From: CAVQGZ01 sp964400785
Lineage (GTDB): Bacteria > Actinomycetota > Actinomycetes > Jiangellales > Jiangellaceae
Direction: 5' to 3'
Length of the DNA: 63,509 nt
NCBI GenBank assembly: GCA_964400785.1
Contig: CAYNWB010000010.1
Coordinates: forward strand, 1-63,509
The notes under the pieces: model-generated
Told to the model about the DNA's origin: nothing
Database searches by the model: none
Seen by the model: only the letters and a program-made list of their open reading frames with translations
In this document: positions 50,126-58,689 of the stretch, piece after piece
How positions within the stretch are numbered: the stretch's first letter is position 1
How the letters are laid out: every line of letters starts with the position of its first letter
Made by a program: the position numbers and the translations under genes

Positions 50126-51273
50126 CGCACCGACTGCCCGAGTCGGGCGTCCGGGTCGATCCCGGCGTCGAGAGGTTCGGAGGTGTCGAGGGCGAACGTG
50201 TGCTCCGGCGCCCAGTGCAGCACCACGTCGGCCGCCGGGACGAGTCGGGGGTCGCGGTGGATGTTCTGGGCGAACACGCCGAACGACGCCCCGTTGGCCA
50301 GTCGCACGGTGTAGTCGGTCGAGACCCCGAGAAAGCTGGCGTCGTCGATGACACCCGCGAGCCGGTTGTGCTGCTGCGGCACCGAACCGGAGTCCTCGGC
50401 CGCGGTGATCGTGACCTTCTCCGGACGCACGCCGACGTGCACCGTCGAGCCGTCGGCGTGCACGCGCTCGAGCGGGACGGCCATGCGCTGGCCGGCGACG
50501 TCGACGACGACCGAGTCGCCGGCGCGGTCGACGACCGTTCCGTCGACCATGTTCGACCGCCCGACGAAGTTGGCGACGAAGGCGGTCATGGGGTTCTCGT
50601 AGAGGTCGACGGGCGAGCCGAGCTGCTCGATCCGGCCCTCGTTCATCACCGCCACGGTGTCGGCCATCGTCATGGCCTCTTCTTGGTCGTGCGTCACGTG
50701 CACGAAGGTGATGCCCACCTCGGTCTGGATGCGCTTGAGCTCGAGCTGCATCTGGCGCCGCAGCTTGAGGTCCAGCGCCCCCAGCGGCTCGTCGAGCAGC
50801 AGCAGGCTCGGGTGGTTGATCAGCGCCCGCGCGACGGCGACGCGCTGCTGCTGCCCACCGGAGAGCTGGTTGGGCTTGCGACGCTCGAACCCCGACAGCT
50901 CGACCAGCTCGAGCATCGCGGCCACCTGCGTGTCGACGTCCTTGATGCCTCGCCGCCGCAGGCCGAACGCCACGTTCTCGTGGATGTCCAGGTGCGGGAA
51001 CAGGGCGTAGCTCTGGAAGACGGTGTTGACCGGACGCTTGTAGGGACGCATGTCGGTGATGTCGGTGTCACCGAGGTAGATCGCGCCCTGCGTCGGCTGC
51101 TCGAGACCGGCCACCATGCGCAGCGTGGTCGTCTTGCCACAGCCGGACGGTCCCAGCAGGGCGAAGAACGACCCTTGCGGGATCGTCAGCGACAGGTCGT
51201 CGACCGCGGCCGAGTCACCGAACCGCTTCGTCAGCCGAACCAGGCGCAGGTCGCCGGAAGCATTGTCGACCAC
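50122..51273 (-). CDS. potA: Spermidine/putrescine ABC transporter ATP-binding protein (PotA type)
   Basis: 383-residue ATPase. Walker A is GPSGCGKTT (G41-T48), the signature LSGGQQQRVAVARAL, Walker B LLLLDEPLGALD and the switch histidine HVTHDQEEA. A C-terminal TOBE domain follows (VGVRPEKVTI, residues about 280-365). The start at GTG 51273 has AAGGGA seven bases upstream; a GTG six bases earlier is too close. The gene lies 29 bases downstream of the aldehyde dehydrogenase gene in the polyamine operon. Confidence 0.93.
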   Translation of the reverse strand: MVDNASGDLRLVRLTKRFGDSAAVDDLSLTIPQGSFFALLGPSGCGKTTTLRMVAGLEQPTQGAIYLGDTDITDMRPYKRPVNTVFQSYALFPHLDIHENVAFGLRRRGIKDVDTQVAAMLELVELSGFERRKPNQLSGGQQQRVAVARALINHPSLLLLDEPLGALDLKLRRQMQLELKRIQTEVGITFVHVTHDQEEAMTMADTVAVMNEGRIEQLGSPVDLYENPMTAFVANFVGRSNMVDGTVVDRAGDSVVVDVAGQRMAVPLERVHADGSTVHVGVRPEKVTITAAEDSGSVPQQHNRLAGVIDDASFLGVSTDYTVRLANGASFGVFAQNIHRDPRLVPAADVVLHWAPEHTFALDTSEPLDAGIDPDARLGQSVR

Positions 51274-51302
51274 GGTCACGTCCCTTCTGGCGGTGACCGC
51301 CG

Positions 51303-52784
51303 TCAGCGAAAGATCGTCCGGTGCCAGTCCTTGCGGGCTGCGCCGGTCACGTCGTACATCACGTGCTTGACGTTCGTGTACTCCTCGAACGAGTACGTAC
51401 TCATGTCCTTGCCGAACCCTGACTTCTTGTACCCACCGTGCGGCATCTCGCTGATGATCGGGATGTGGTCGTTGACCCACACCGCGCCCGCAGCGATGCC
51501 GCGGGTGAACCGTAGCGCTCGATGCACGTCACGTGTCCACACCGAGGCTGCCAGACCGTACCGAGTGTCGTTGGCAGCGGTGAGGGCCTCGTCGTCGTCC
51601 TGCACCGGCAGCACCACCAGGACGGGACCGAAGATCTCCTCGCAGACGACCTCGCTGTCGGCAGGAGCGTCCACGATCAGGGTCGGCTCGTAGTAGGCAC
51701 CCGAGGCCAGCTCGCCCCCCGGGGCCGTGCCGCCGCGCACGATCGTGGCGTAGCCACGAGCCCGCTCGACGAACCCGGCCACACGGTCGCGCTGGGTCGC
51801 CGACACCAGCGGGCCCTGGTCGGTCGCCTCGTCCTGGGTCGGGCCCAGCCGGACGCCGGCCATCAGGTCGGCCACCCCCGCGACGAAGTCGGCGTAGAGC
51901 GAGGAGTGCACGTAGGCGCGCGTGGCGGCCGTGCAGTCCTGACCGCTGTTGATCAGCGAACCGGCCACGGCACCCTGGACGGCGGCCTCGAGGTCCGCGT
52001 CCTCCAGCACGACGAAAGGTGCCTTGCCACCGAGCTCGAGGTGCACGCGCGCGGCGCGCTCGGCCGCCAGCTGCATGACGCGCGTACCGACCCGGGTGGA
52101 GCCGGTGAACGAGACCATGTCGACGTCAGGGTGGCTGACCAGCGCCTCACCTGCCACGGGGCCCCGCCCGGTGACGACGTTGAACACGCCCGGCGGGATG
52201 CCGGCCTCGACCGCGGTCTCGGCGAACATGACGGAGGTCAGCGGGGTGATCTCGGCGGGCTTGAGCACGATGGTGTTGCCGGCTGCGACCGCGGGCAGCA
52301 CCTTCCACGCCGCCATCTGCAGCGGGTAGTTCCACGGCGAGACCGAGCCGACCACACCGATGGGCTCACGCCGGATCATCGAGGTGTGGTCGGCGGAGTA
52401 CTCCGCGGCCGCCTTGCCCTCGAGGTTGCGTGCGGCACCGGCGAAGAACGCGGTGTTGTCGACGGTGCCCGGCACGTCGAACTCCGTCGAGAGGCGGATC
52501 GGCTTGCCTGCCTGCCGGGTCTCGGTCAGGGCCAGGTCGGCCGACCGCTGCTCGAGCAGCACGGCCCACCGGTGCATGAGCGTGCTGCGCTCAGCGGGCG
52601 TGGTGGCGCTCCAGTGAGCGAACGCCCGCCGAGCGGCCTGCACCGCCCGGTCGACCTCGGCCGGGCCGGCCAGGTCGACCTCGGTGACGGTCTCACCGTT
52701 GGACGGGTCGACCAGCGGTACTCGTTCGCCGTCCGCGGCCAGCCGTACCCCGTCGATCAGCTGCGAGCCGGGCGTCTCGCTCAT
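51303..52784 (-). CDS. Gamma-aminobutyraldehyde dehydrogenase
   Basis: 493-residue ALDH of the PatD/PuuC/Prr type, oxidising 4-aminobutyraldehyde to GABA. SPWNYPLQMAAWK, LELGGKAPF (base glutamate) and NSGQDCTAATR (catalytic cysteine) are intact. The Gln-Asp preceding the cysteine and EMPHGGYKKSGFGKD are typical of the aminobutyraldehyde group. ATG overlaps the potD stop (ATGA), which ties the enzyme directly to polyamine uptake. 3-Aminopropanal is a likely second substrate. Confidence 0.9.
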   Translation of the reverse strand: MSETPGSQLIDGVRLAADGERVPLVDPSNGETVTEVDLAGPAEVDRAVQAARRAFAHWSATTPAERSTLMHRWAVLLEQRSADLALTETRQAGKPIRLSTEFDVPGTVDNTAFFAGAARNLEGKAAAEYSADHTSMIRREPIGVVGSVSPWNYPLQMAAWKVLPAVAAGNTIVLKPAEITPLTSVMFAETAVEAGIPPGVFNVVTGRGPVAGEALVSHPDVDMVSFTGSTRVGTRVMQLAAERAARVHLELGGKAPFVVLEDADLEAAVQGAVAGSLINSGQDCTAATRAYVHSSLYADFVAGVADLMAGVRLGPTQDEATDQGPLVSATQRDRVAGFVERARGYATIVRGGTAPGGELASGAYYEPTLIVDAPADSEVVCEEIFGPVLVVLPVQDDDEALTAANDTRYGLAASVWTRDVHRALRFTRGIAAGAVWVNDHIPIISEMPHGGYKKSGFGKDMSTYSFEEYTNVKHVMYDVTGAARKDWHRTIFR

Positions 52785-53974
52785 GTGACGACGGCGTTCC
52801 AGTCGGTCTCGTACCGCTGCTCCTCGTCGTCGGTGAGCTCGCGGCTGACGGCCACGTTGCTCAGGTCATCGGCGCTGGGGAAGACCAGCGGGGAGTTCGC
52901 CGTGGCGAGGGAGAACTCGTCGCCGTACTCGAGCAGCACATCCTTCGCCGCGGGTACCGGCGAGACGTACCCGACCCAGTTGACCAGGTCAGCGGCCATC
53001 TCGGGCTGGTAGTACCAGTCCATGAGGCGCTCGGCGTTGGTCTTGTGCGAGGCACCGACCGGCACGACCATGTTGTCGGACCAGAGCTCGCCGCCCTCGT
53101 CCGGGATCACGAACTGCAGGTCGGGGTTGTCGAACTGGAGCTGCGCCACGTCGCCGGACCAGGCCAGCGCGGCGACCACGTTGCCCTGCGCGAGGTCGTC
53201 GGCGTAGTCGTTGCCGGTGAACCGGCGGATCTGCCCCGACGCGACGGCCTGCTGCACCTTCGCGATCGCGGCGTCGACGTCGGCATCGGTGAACCCCTCG
53301 AGGCCGTTGCCCTGGGCCGCGGCCAGGATCGGCAGCGACTCACGCATGCCCGAGAAGAGCGTCACCTTGCCGGCCAGCGCCGGGTCGGTCAGCAGCTGGT
53401 CGAGCGAGGTGATGCCGTTGGGCAGCGCCTTCGCGTTGTAGGCGATGCCGGTGATGCCGGACTGCCACGGCACCGAGTACTGGCGCTCCGGGTCGAAGCC
53501 GGGGCTCTGCAGCGCGGGGTCGAGGTTGGCCGCGACGGTGGTGAGGTTGTCCTGGTTGAGCTCCTGCAACCAGCCGAGGCTGATCAGTCGGGCCACCAGC
53601 CAGTCGGTCACCACGAACACGTCGGCGCCGATGGGCTGACCGGCCTGCAGCTGCGGGGAGATCTTCGCGAAGTACTCGTTGTTGTCGTTGACGGCCTCGA
53701 CGTACTCGACCGAGATCCCCGTCTCCTCCTCGAACGCGGCCAGGGTCGGACGGACGTTCTCGTCCTCCTCGTCCACGTCGATGTAGAGCGGCCAGTTGTC
53801 GAAGCGCACGATCTTCTCGGACTCCGACAGGTCCTCGGCCGTGCCGCCACCCGCGGTCTCGACCGGGTCGGTTCCGCACGCCGCCAGGGCCGGGGCCCCG
53901 ATGGCCGCTGCTCCGGCGAGGCCGGTGTTGCGCAGAAGTCGGCGGCGGCTGATGCGCCTGGTCACGATGGTCAT
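52781..53974 (-). CDS. potD: Polyamine-binding lipoprotein (PotD type), Tat substrate
   Basis: 397-residue extracellular solute-binding protein. The N-terminus has a twin-arginine motif in SRRRLLRN (from residue 9) and the lipobox L30-A-A-C33, so it is probably exported folded and lipid-anchored. The mature part shows family sequence: FDNWPLYIDVDEEDE, YVEAVNDNNEYFAKI and SGITGIAYNAK. An acidic tail binding site fits di- and polycations. AGAGG seven bases before the ATG. First gene of the polyamine operon, behind a regulated promoter. Confidence 0.92.
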   Translation of the reverse strand: MTIVTRRISRRRLLRNTGLAGAAAIGAPALAACGTDPVETAGGGTAEDLSESEKIVRFDNWPLYIDVDEEDENVRPTLAAFEEETGISVEYVEAVNDNNEYFAKISPQLQAGQPIGADVFVVTDWLVARLISLGWLQELNQDNLTTVAANLDPALQSPGFDPERQYSVPWQSGITGIAYNAKALPNGITSLDQLLTDPALAGKVTLFSGMRESLPILAAAQGNGLEGFTDADVDAAIAKVQQAVASGQIRRFTGNDYADDLAQGNVVAALAWSGDVAQLQFDNPDLQFVIPDEGGELWSDNMVVPVGASHKTNAERLMDWYYQPEMAADLVNWVGYVSPVPAAKDVLLEYGDEFSLATANSPLVFPSADDLSNVAVSRELTDDEEQRYETDWNAVVT

Positions 53975-54039
53975 CGATGAACCTCTCTCGTCTCCCTCGA
54001 GCGCGACCGACGACGGGCACGCCCCCCACGATGGCCGAG

Positions 54040-54075
54040 ACAGTACGCACCGTCGTCCGATTGGTCCACAATCGG
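54040..54075 (-). promoter_or_regulatory. Palindromic operator over the -35 region of the polyamine operon
   Basis: Seven-base arms CCGATTG / CAATCGG around GTCCA (54057-54075). On the minus strand TGGACC (54068-54063), a 17-base spacer and TACTGT (54045-54040) form a possible potD promoter whose -35 is inside the palindrome. The site lies about 120 bases before the divergent Lrp-type gene, whose product is the obvious binding candidate. The rest of 53975-54196 holds a GTGAC-N10-GTCAC inverted repeat at 54107-54126 and nothing else recognisable. Confidence 0.6.
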
Positions 54076-54196
54076 CGAGGGGTATCGCCGACTTCGTGAG
54101 CAAATCGTGACGGATCACGCAGTCACAAGGCCGAACGGCCCCGGAATCCGTCGTCGATGCTTGCCTCCACGAGACACCTGACGCACACTGGCGCCC

Positions 54197-54670
54197 GTGT
54201 CGGACAGGGCTCGCACCAGTGCGTCGCTGCTCGACGACACCTCCAAGGCCATCATCGCCGAGCTGCAGCGGGACGGGCGGCGTCCCTACGCCTCGATCGC
54301 CAAGACCGTCGGGCTGTCCGAGGCGGCGGTGCGGGCCCGCGTGCAACGGCTCGTCGACAACGGCGTCATGGACATCGTGGCCATCACCGACCCGTTGCAG
54401 CTCGGCTTCTCCCGGCAGGCCATGGTGGGTGTGCGCGTGCGCCGCGACCCCGAGCCGGTCGCCGACGCCCTCGCCGAGCTGCCCGAGGTGTCCTACGTCG
54501 TCGTCACGGCCGGGTCGTTCGACCTGCTGGTCGAGGTGGTCTGCCGCAGCGACGACCACCTGCTCGACGTCGTGAACCGGCAGATCCGTGCCATGCCCGA
54601 CGTGAGCGGCACCGAGACCTTCGTCTACCTCAGGCTTGCGAAGCAGACCTACTCATGGGGAGTGTCATGA
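54197..54670 (+). CDS. Lrp/AsnC family transcriptional regulator
   Basis: 157-residue feast/famine regulator. N-terminal HTH (residues about 12-60: AELQRDGRRPYASIAKTVGLSEAAVR in pieces) and C-terminal RAM ligand domain (VGVRVRRDPEPVADALAELPEV, FDLLVEVVC). It is divergent from the potD operon and its stop overlaps the aminotransferase start (ATGA), so it almost certainly controls these genes in response to an amine or amino acid. GTG start at 54197, with no Shine-Dalgarno. Confidence 0.88.
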   Translation: MSDRARTSASLLDDTSKAIIAELQRDGRRPYASIAKTVGLSEAAVRARVQRLVDNGVMDIVAITDPLQLGFSRQAMVGVRVRRDPEPVADALAELPEVSYVVVTAGSFDLLVEVVCRSDDHLLDVVNRQIRAMPDVSGTETFVYLRLAKQTYSWGVS

Positions 54671-56064
54671 CCGTCACACCGCAGTACGTGGACGAGCCGG
54701 GCGAGGACGCGCTGGCCCGGTCGGCCCAGTCGAACCTCTGGATGCACTTCACCCGGCACTCCGTCTACGAGCAGGGCGGGCACGTGCCGGTCATCGTCAA
54801 GGGCGAGGGCGCCTACATCTGGGACGACGGGGGCAAGCGGTACCTGGACGGCCTGTCGGGGCTGTTCGTCGTCCAGGCCGGCCACGGACGCGCAGAGCTG
54901 GCCGACGCCGCAGCCGCCCAGGCACGCGAGCTGGCCTTCTTCCCGATCTGGTCGTACGCGCACCCGACGGCCATCGAGCTGGCCCAGCGCCTGGCGTCGC
55001 TGGCACCGGGAGACCTCAACCGGGTGTTCTTCACCAGCGGTGGTGGCGAGGCCGTCGAGACGGCGTGGAAGCTGGCCAAGCAGTACTTCAAGGAGACCGG
55101 CAAGCCGACCAAGCACAAGGTGATCAGCCGGTCGATCGCCTACCACGGCACACCGCACGGGGCGCTGTCGATCACCGGCATCCCCTTCGCCAAGCAGGCG
55201 TTCGAACCTCTGGTGCCAGGCACCCACAAGGTGCCCAACACCAACTTCTACCGTGCCCCCGAGCACGGCGACGACATCGAGGCCTTCGGGCAGTGGGCGG
55301 CGAACCGCATCGAGGAGGCGATCCTGTTCGAGGGCCCCGAGACGGTCGCTGCAGTGTTCATCGAGCCGGTGCAGAACTCGGGTGGGTGCTTCCCCCCTCC
55401 TCCCGGCTACCTGCAGCGGGTGCGCGAGATCTGCGACGCCCACGACGTGCTGCTCGTCGCCGACGAGACGATCACGGCCTTCGGCCGCATCGGCGACTAC
55501 TTCGCGATGAGCCGCTACGGGGTGACCCCCGACATCATCACGACGGCCAAGGGCATGACCTCGGGCTACGCCCCGATGGGCGCGATGATCGCCAGCGACC
55601 GTCTGTTCGAGCCGTTCCGTCACGGCACGGCCATGTTCGCCCACGGCTACACCTGGGGCGGCCACCCGGTCGGGGCCGCCGTCGCGCTGGCGAACCTCGA
55701 CCTGTTCGAGCGCGAGGGCCTCACGGCCCACGTGCGGGCGAACGAGGACGCTTTCCGCGGCACCCTGGAGAAGCTGCTCGACCTGCCCATCGTGGGCGAC
55801 GTGCGCGGTGCCGGGTACTTCTACGGCATCGAGATGGTCAAGAACAAGACCACCCGGGAGACCTTCGACGAGGACGAGTCCGAGCGGCTGCTGCGCGGGT
55901 TCCTGTCCAAGGCATTGTTCGACAGCGGCCTGTACTGCCGGGCCGACGACCGGGGCGACCCCGTCATCCAGCTCGCCCCGCCGCTGATCTGCGACCAGCA
56001 GCAGTTCGACGAGATGGAGCAGATCCTGCGCAGCGTGCTCACCCGGGCCTGGGAGATGCTCTGA
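54667..56064 (+). CDS. Class III omega-aminotransferase (putrescine/beta-alanine:pyruvate type)
   Basis: 465-residue PLP enzyme in the group that moves the amino group of putrescine, spermidine breakdown products or beta-alanine to pyruvate. Signatures: TSGGGEAVETAWKLAKQYF (phosphate loop), AYHGTPHGALSITG, VADETITAFGRIG and the Schiff-base lysine in TTAKGMTSGY. ATG 54667 with GGGGAG four bases upstream, overlapping the regulator's stop. It would produce 4-aminobutyraldehyde for the dehydrogenase in the divergent operon or malonate semialdehyde for MmsA. Confidence 0.87.
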   Translation: MTVTPQYVDEPGEDALARSAQSNLWMHFTRHSVYEQGGHVPVIVKGEGAYIWDDGGKRYLDGLSGLFVVQAGHGRAELADAAAAQARELAFFPIWSYAHPTAIELAQRLASLAPGDLNRVFFTSGGGEAVETAWKLAKQYFKETGKPTKHKVISRSIAYHGTPHGALSITGIPFAKQAFEPLVPGTHKVPNTNFYRAPEHGDDIEAFGQWAANRIEEAILFEGPETVAAVFIEPVQNSGGCFPPPPGYLQRVREICDAHDVLLVADETITAFGRIGDYFAMSRYGVTPDIITTAKGMTSGYAPMGAMIASDRLFEPFRHGTAMFAHGYTWGGHPVGAAVALANLDLFEREGLTAHVRANEDAFRGTLEKLLDLPIVGDVRGAGYFYGIEMVKNKTTRETFDEDESERLLRGFLSKALFDSGLYCRADDRGDPVIQLAPPLICDQQQFDEMEQILRSVLTRAWEML

Positions 56065-56714
56065 CCGGCGCCCGTACGACGGTCCGCCGCCTGCCGCACC
56101 TGCAGGTGGACGACCGCGCCGGCCTGGATGCCGTGCTGGACCAGGGACGCGTCGCCCACGTCGCCGTGCTCGACGGCGGGCAGCCGCTCGTCGTACCCCT
56201 TGCCTACGCCCGTGACGGGGACACGCTGCTGGTGCACGGCTCCACCGGGTCACGGGCGCTGCGGCACCTCGGCGACGGAGCGCCGACGTGCGTGACCGTC
56301 ACGCTGCTCGACGGCTACGTGCTCGCCCGCGCCGCGGTCGAGGCCTCGATGCGGTACCGCAGCGCGATGCTGCTGGGCGCCTTCACGGTCGTACACGACC
56401 CGGCGGACAAGCTCGCCGCCCTGGCGCGCATCAGCGACCACTCGGTGCCGGGACGGTGGGCGGCGCTGCGAACGCCGACCCGCAAGGAGCTGGCCGGCAC
56501 AGCGGTGCTCTCGCTGGCCATCGAGCGGTGGTCGCTCAAGGCCAACCAGGGCTGGCCGACCGACGACCCCCGTGATCTCGACCGGCCTGTCTGGGCCGGT
56601 GTCGTCCCGCTCACAGCACGGGTCGGTACGCCTCTGCCCGCCCCCGACCTCGCCCCCGACACCGACCTGCCCGAGCACCTGGACGATCTGCCGGTGCCCG
56701 GGCTGCAGATGTGA
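56061..56714 (+). CDS. Pyridoxamine 5'-phosphate oxidase-like flavoprotein
   Basis: 217-residue split-barrel protein of the PNPOx-like FMN-binding superfamily. Family marks are AVLDQGRVAHVAVLDGGQPLVVPLAYARDG (in parts), LLVHGSTGSRALRHL and the later MRYRSAMLLGAF with VPGRWAALRTPTRKEL. The best start is a CTG at 56061, overlapping the aminotransferase stop (CTGA) with GGGAG five bases upstream; no ATG, GTG or TTG precedes the first conserved strand, which is unusual. Role in amine catabolism not known; it may be a flavin reductase or PLP-linked protein. Confidence 0.75.
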   Translation: MTGARTTVRRLPHLQVDDRAGLDAVLDQGRVAHVAVLDGGQPLVVPLAYARDGDTLLVHGSTGSRALRHLGDGAPTCVTVTLLDGYVLARAAVEASMRYRSAMLLGAFTVVHDPADKLAALARISDHSVPGRWAALRTPTRKELAGTAVLSLAIERWSLKANQGWPTDDPRDLDRPVWAGVVPLTARVGTPLPAPDLAPDTDLPEHLDDLPVPGLQM

Positions 56715-58099
56715 CCATGACCGGCTACCGCAGCCTCTCGCTCTGGCACGACACGCTCCCGGCCGCGGACACGCTCGAGCCGCGCCCCCCGCTGGCAGGC
56801 AGCACCCAGGTGGACGTGGCCGTGGTCGGCGCCGGCTTCACCGGGCTCTGGACGGCCTACTACCTGCTGCGCCACGACCCGAGCCTGCGCGTGCTCGTTC
56901 TCGAGCGCGAGACTGCCGGCTTCGGAGCCTCCGGCCGCAACGGTGGCTGGTGCTCGGCGCTGTTCCCGACCTCGTGGGAGTCGCTGGCCGCGGCCTCGTC
57001 ACGGGACACCGCGGTTCGCATGCAGCACACGATGAACGCCACCGTCGACGAGGTGGGCTCGGTGCTACGGCGTGAGGGGATCGACGCGCACTGGGCCAAG
57101 GGGGGCACCATCGAGCTGGCCCGCTCGCCGCAGCAGTGGGCGCGGGCCCAGGCCCACGTGGCGCACGCCCGGGCGTGGGGCTTCGGCGAGGCGGACGTGC
57201 GGCTGCTGGACGCGCGTGCCGCGCGAGCAACCCTCGACGCCACCGACGTTCTCGGCGGCGTGGTCACGCCGCACTGCGCGGCGGTGCACCCGGCTCGGCT
57301 CGTGCGGGGCCTGGCCCGGGCTGTCGAGCACCACGGTGGCCGCATCGTCGAGCAGACCCCCGTCTCGGTCATCGAGCCGCACCGCGCCCGCACCGAGCAC
57401 GGCACGGTCACCGCGGACGTCGTGGTGCGCGCCACCGAGGGCTACTCCCCCGGACTGCCCGGGTCCACGCGAGCCGTCGTCCCCGTCTACTCGGCCATGA
57501 TCGCGACCGAGCCCCTGCCGGCGGCGGTGTGGGAGCGGCTCGGCCTGGCCGGGCGAACCACCTTCACCGACCTTCGCCACATGGTGGTCTACGGGCAGCG
57601 CACCGCCGACGGCCGTATCGCCTTCGGGGGACGGGGCGCGCCGTACCGCTACGGCTCGACCGTCTCGGCCCAGCAGGACGTGGTGCCGCGGGTGTGGCGC
57701 TGGCTGCGCCGGACGCTGGACGACCTGGTGCCCGAGGTGGCCGCGGCGCGGGTCACCCACCAGTGGGCCGGACCCCTGGGCATCGCCCGCGACTGGTGGG
57801 CATCGGTGGGGTTGGACAGGCACCAGGGCATGGCCTGGGCCGGTGGCTACGTCGGCGACGGTGTCGGCACCTCGAACCTCGCCGGGCGCACACTGGCCGA
57901 CATGGTGCTGGGCCGAGACAGCGACCTGGTGAGCCTGCCGTGGGTCGGTCACCGGTCACCCGCGTGGGAGCCGGAGCCGCTGCGCTGGCTCGGCGTCAAC
58001 ACGGGCCTTGCGGCGATGGGCCGCGCCGACCCCGAGGAGGCCTGGACCGGGCGCTCCTCGGCTCTGGCGGCGGTGTTCGGCCGGTTGATGCACGGGTGA
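56711..58099 (+). CDS. Second PuuB-like FAD-dependent amine oxidase
   Basis: 462-residue D-amino-acid-oxidase-fold flavoprotein, paralog-like to the gene at 46.9-48.3 kb: VVGAGFTGLWTAYYLL, GFGASGRNGGWCSAL and a C-terminal AGGYVGDGVGTSNLAGRTLADM. Likely oxidises a gamma-glutamyl or free amine. GTG start overlaps the previous stop as GTGA; an ATG two codons in is an alternative. It is the fourth gene of the Lrp-aminotransferase operon. Confidence 0.85.
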   Translation: MTMTGYRSLSLWHDTLPAADTLEPRPPLAGSTQVDVAVVGAGFTGLWTAYYLLRHDPSLRVLVLERETAGFGASGRNGGWCSALFPTSWESLAAASSRDTAVRMQHTMNATVDEVGSVLRREGIDAHWAKGGTIELARSPQQWARAQAHVAHARAWGFGEADVRLLDARAARATLDATDVLGGVVTPHCAAVHPARLVRGLARAVEHHGGRIVEQTPVSVIEPHRARTEHGTVTADVVVRATEGYSPGLPGSTRAVVPVYSAMIATEPLPAAVWERLGLAGRTTFTDLRHMVVYGQRTADGRIAFGGRGAPYRYGSTVSAQQDVVPRVWRWLRRTLDDLVPEVAAARVTHQWAGPLGIARDWWASVGLDRHQGMAWAGGYVGDGVGTSNLAGRTLADMVLGRDSDLVSLPWVGHRSPAWEPEPLRWLGVNTGLAAMGRADPEEAWTGRSSALAAVFGRLMHG

Positions 58100-58689
58100 G
58101 CACGACCACGATCCGGCCCGGGCGCGGCACCGACGTCGAGGCGGTCGCGCAGGTGTGCCGGGCCACCGCCCGTGGCGGTGACCCGCAGCCGCCGGACACG
58201 CCCGACCCCGACCTGGTGGCACTCGTGTACGCCCGGCCCTACCTGGCGCTCGCCCCCGACACCGCGCGTGTGCTGCTGCGCGACGGGGTCGTCGTCGGCT
58301 ACGCGGTCGGCGCCGTGCAGTCCGCGGCGTTCTACGAGCGCTGGCGCGACGAGTGGGCCCCTCGACACCTGCCTCGCCCCGCCGGGGCCGACCCAGCACT
58401 CGTCGCGCTGCTGGCGCACCCGGAGTCGGCCCTGCCGCCCGGTCTCGAGGCCTACCCGTCCCACCTGCACATGAACCTCATGCCCTCGGTTCGTGGCGGT
58501 GGGTGGGGGTCCCGCCTGCTCGACGACGTCGTCCACGGTCTGGCAGCCGCGGGCTCCCCCGGCGTCCATGTACGCGTGGACGCGGAGAACCGGGCCGCCC
58601 TGCGCTTCTACGCGCGCGCCGGGTTCGTCCCGCTGCTCGGCGACGGCACCATCACGATGGTGCGCCGGCTCACGGCTGCTGGTGGGTGA
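58096..58689 (+). CDS. GNAT family N-acetyltransferase, last gene of the aminotransferase operon
   Basis: 197-residue acetyltransferase. The acetyl-CoA loop is VRGGGWGSRLLDDV and the final strand-helix ENRAALRFYARAGFVPL. GTG in GTGA overlap with the oxidase. Operon placement suggests amine acetylation, but this is inference; no ligand residues can be assigned. Its last 20 bases overlap the converging acyl-CoA synthetase gene. Confidence 0.8.
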   Translation: MSTTTIRPGRGTDVEAVAQVCRATARGGDPQPPDTPDPDLVALVYARPYLALAPDTARVLLRDGVVVGYAVGAVQSAAFYERWRDEWAPRHLPRPAGADPALVALLAHPESALPPGLEAYPSHLHMNLMPSVRGGGWGSRLLDDVVHGLAAAGSPGVHVRVDAENRAALRFYARAGFVPLLGDGTITMVRRLTAAGG

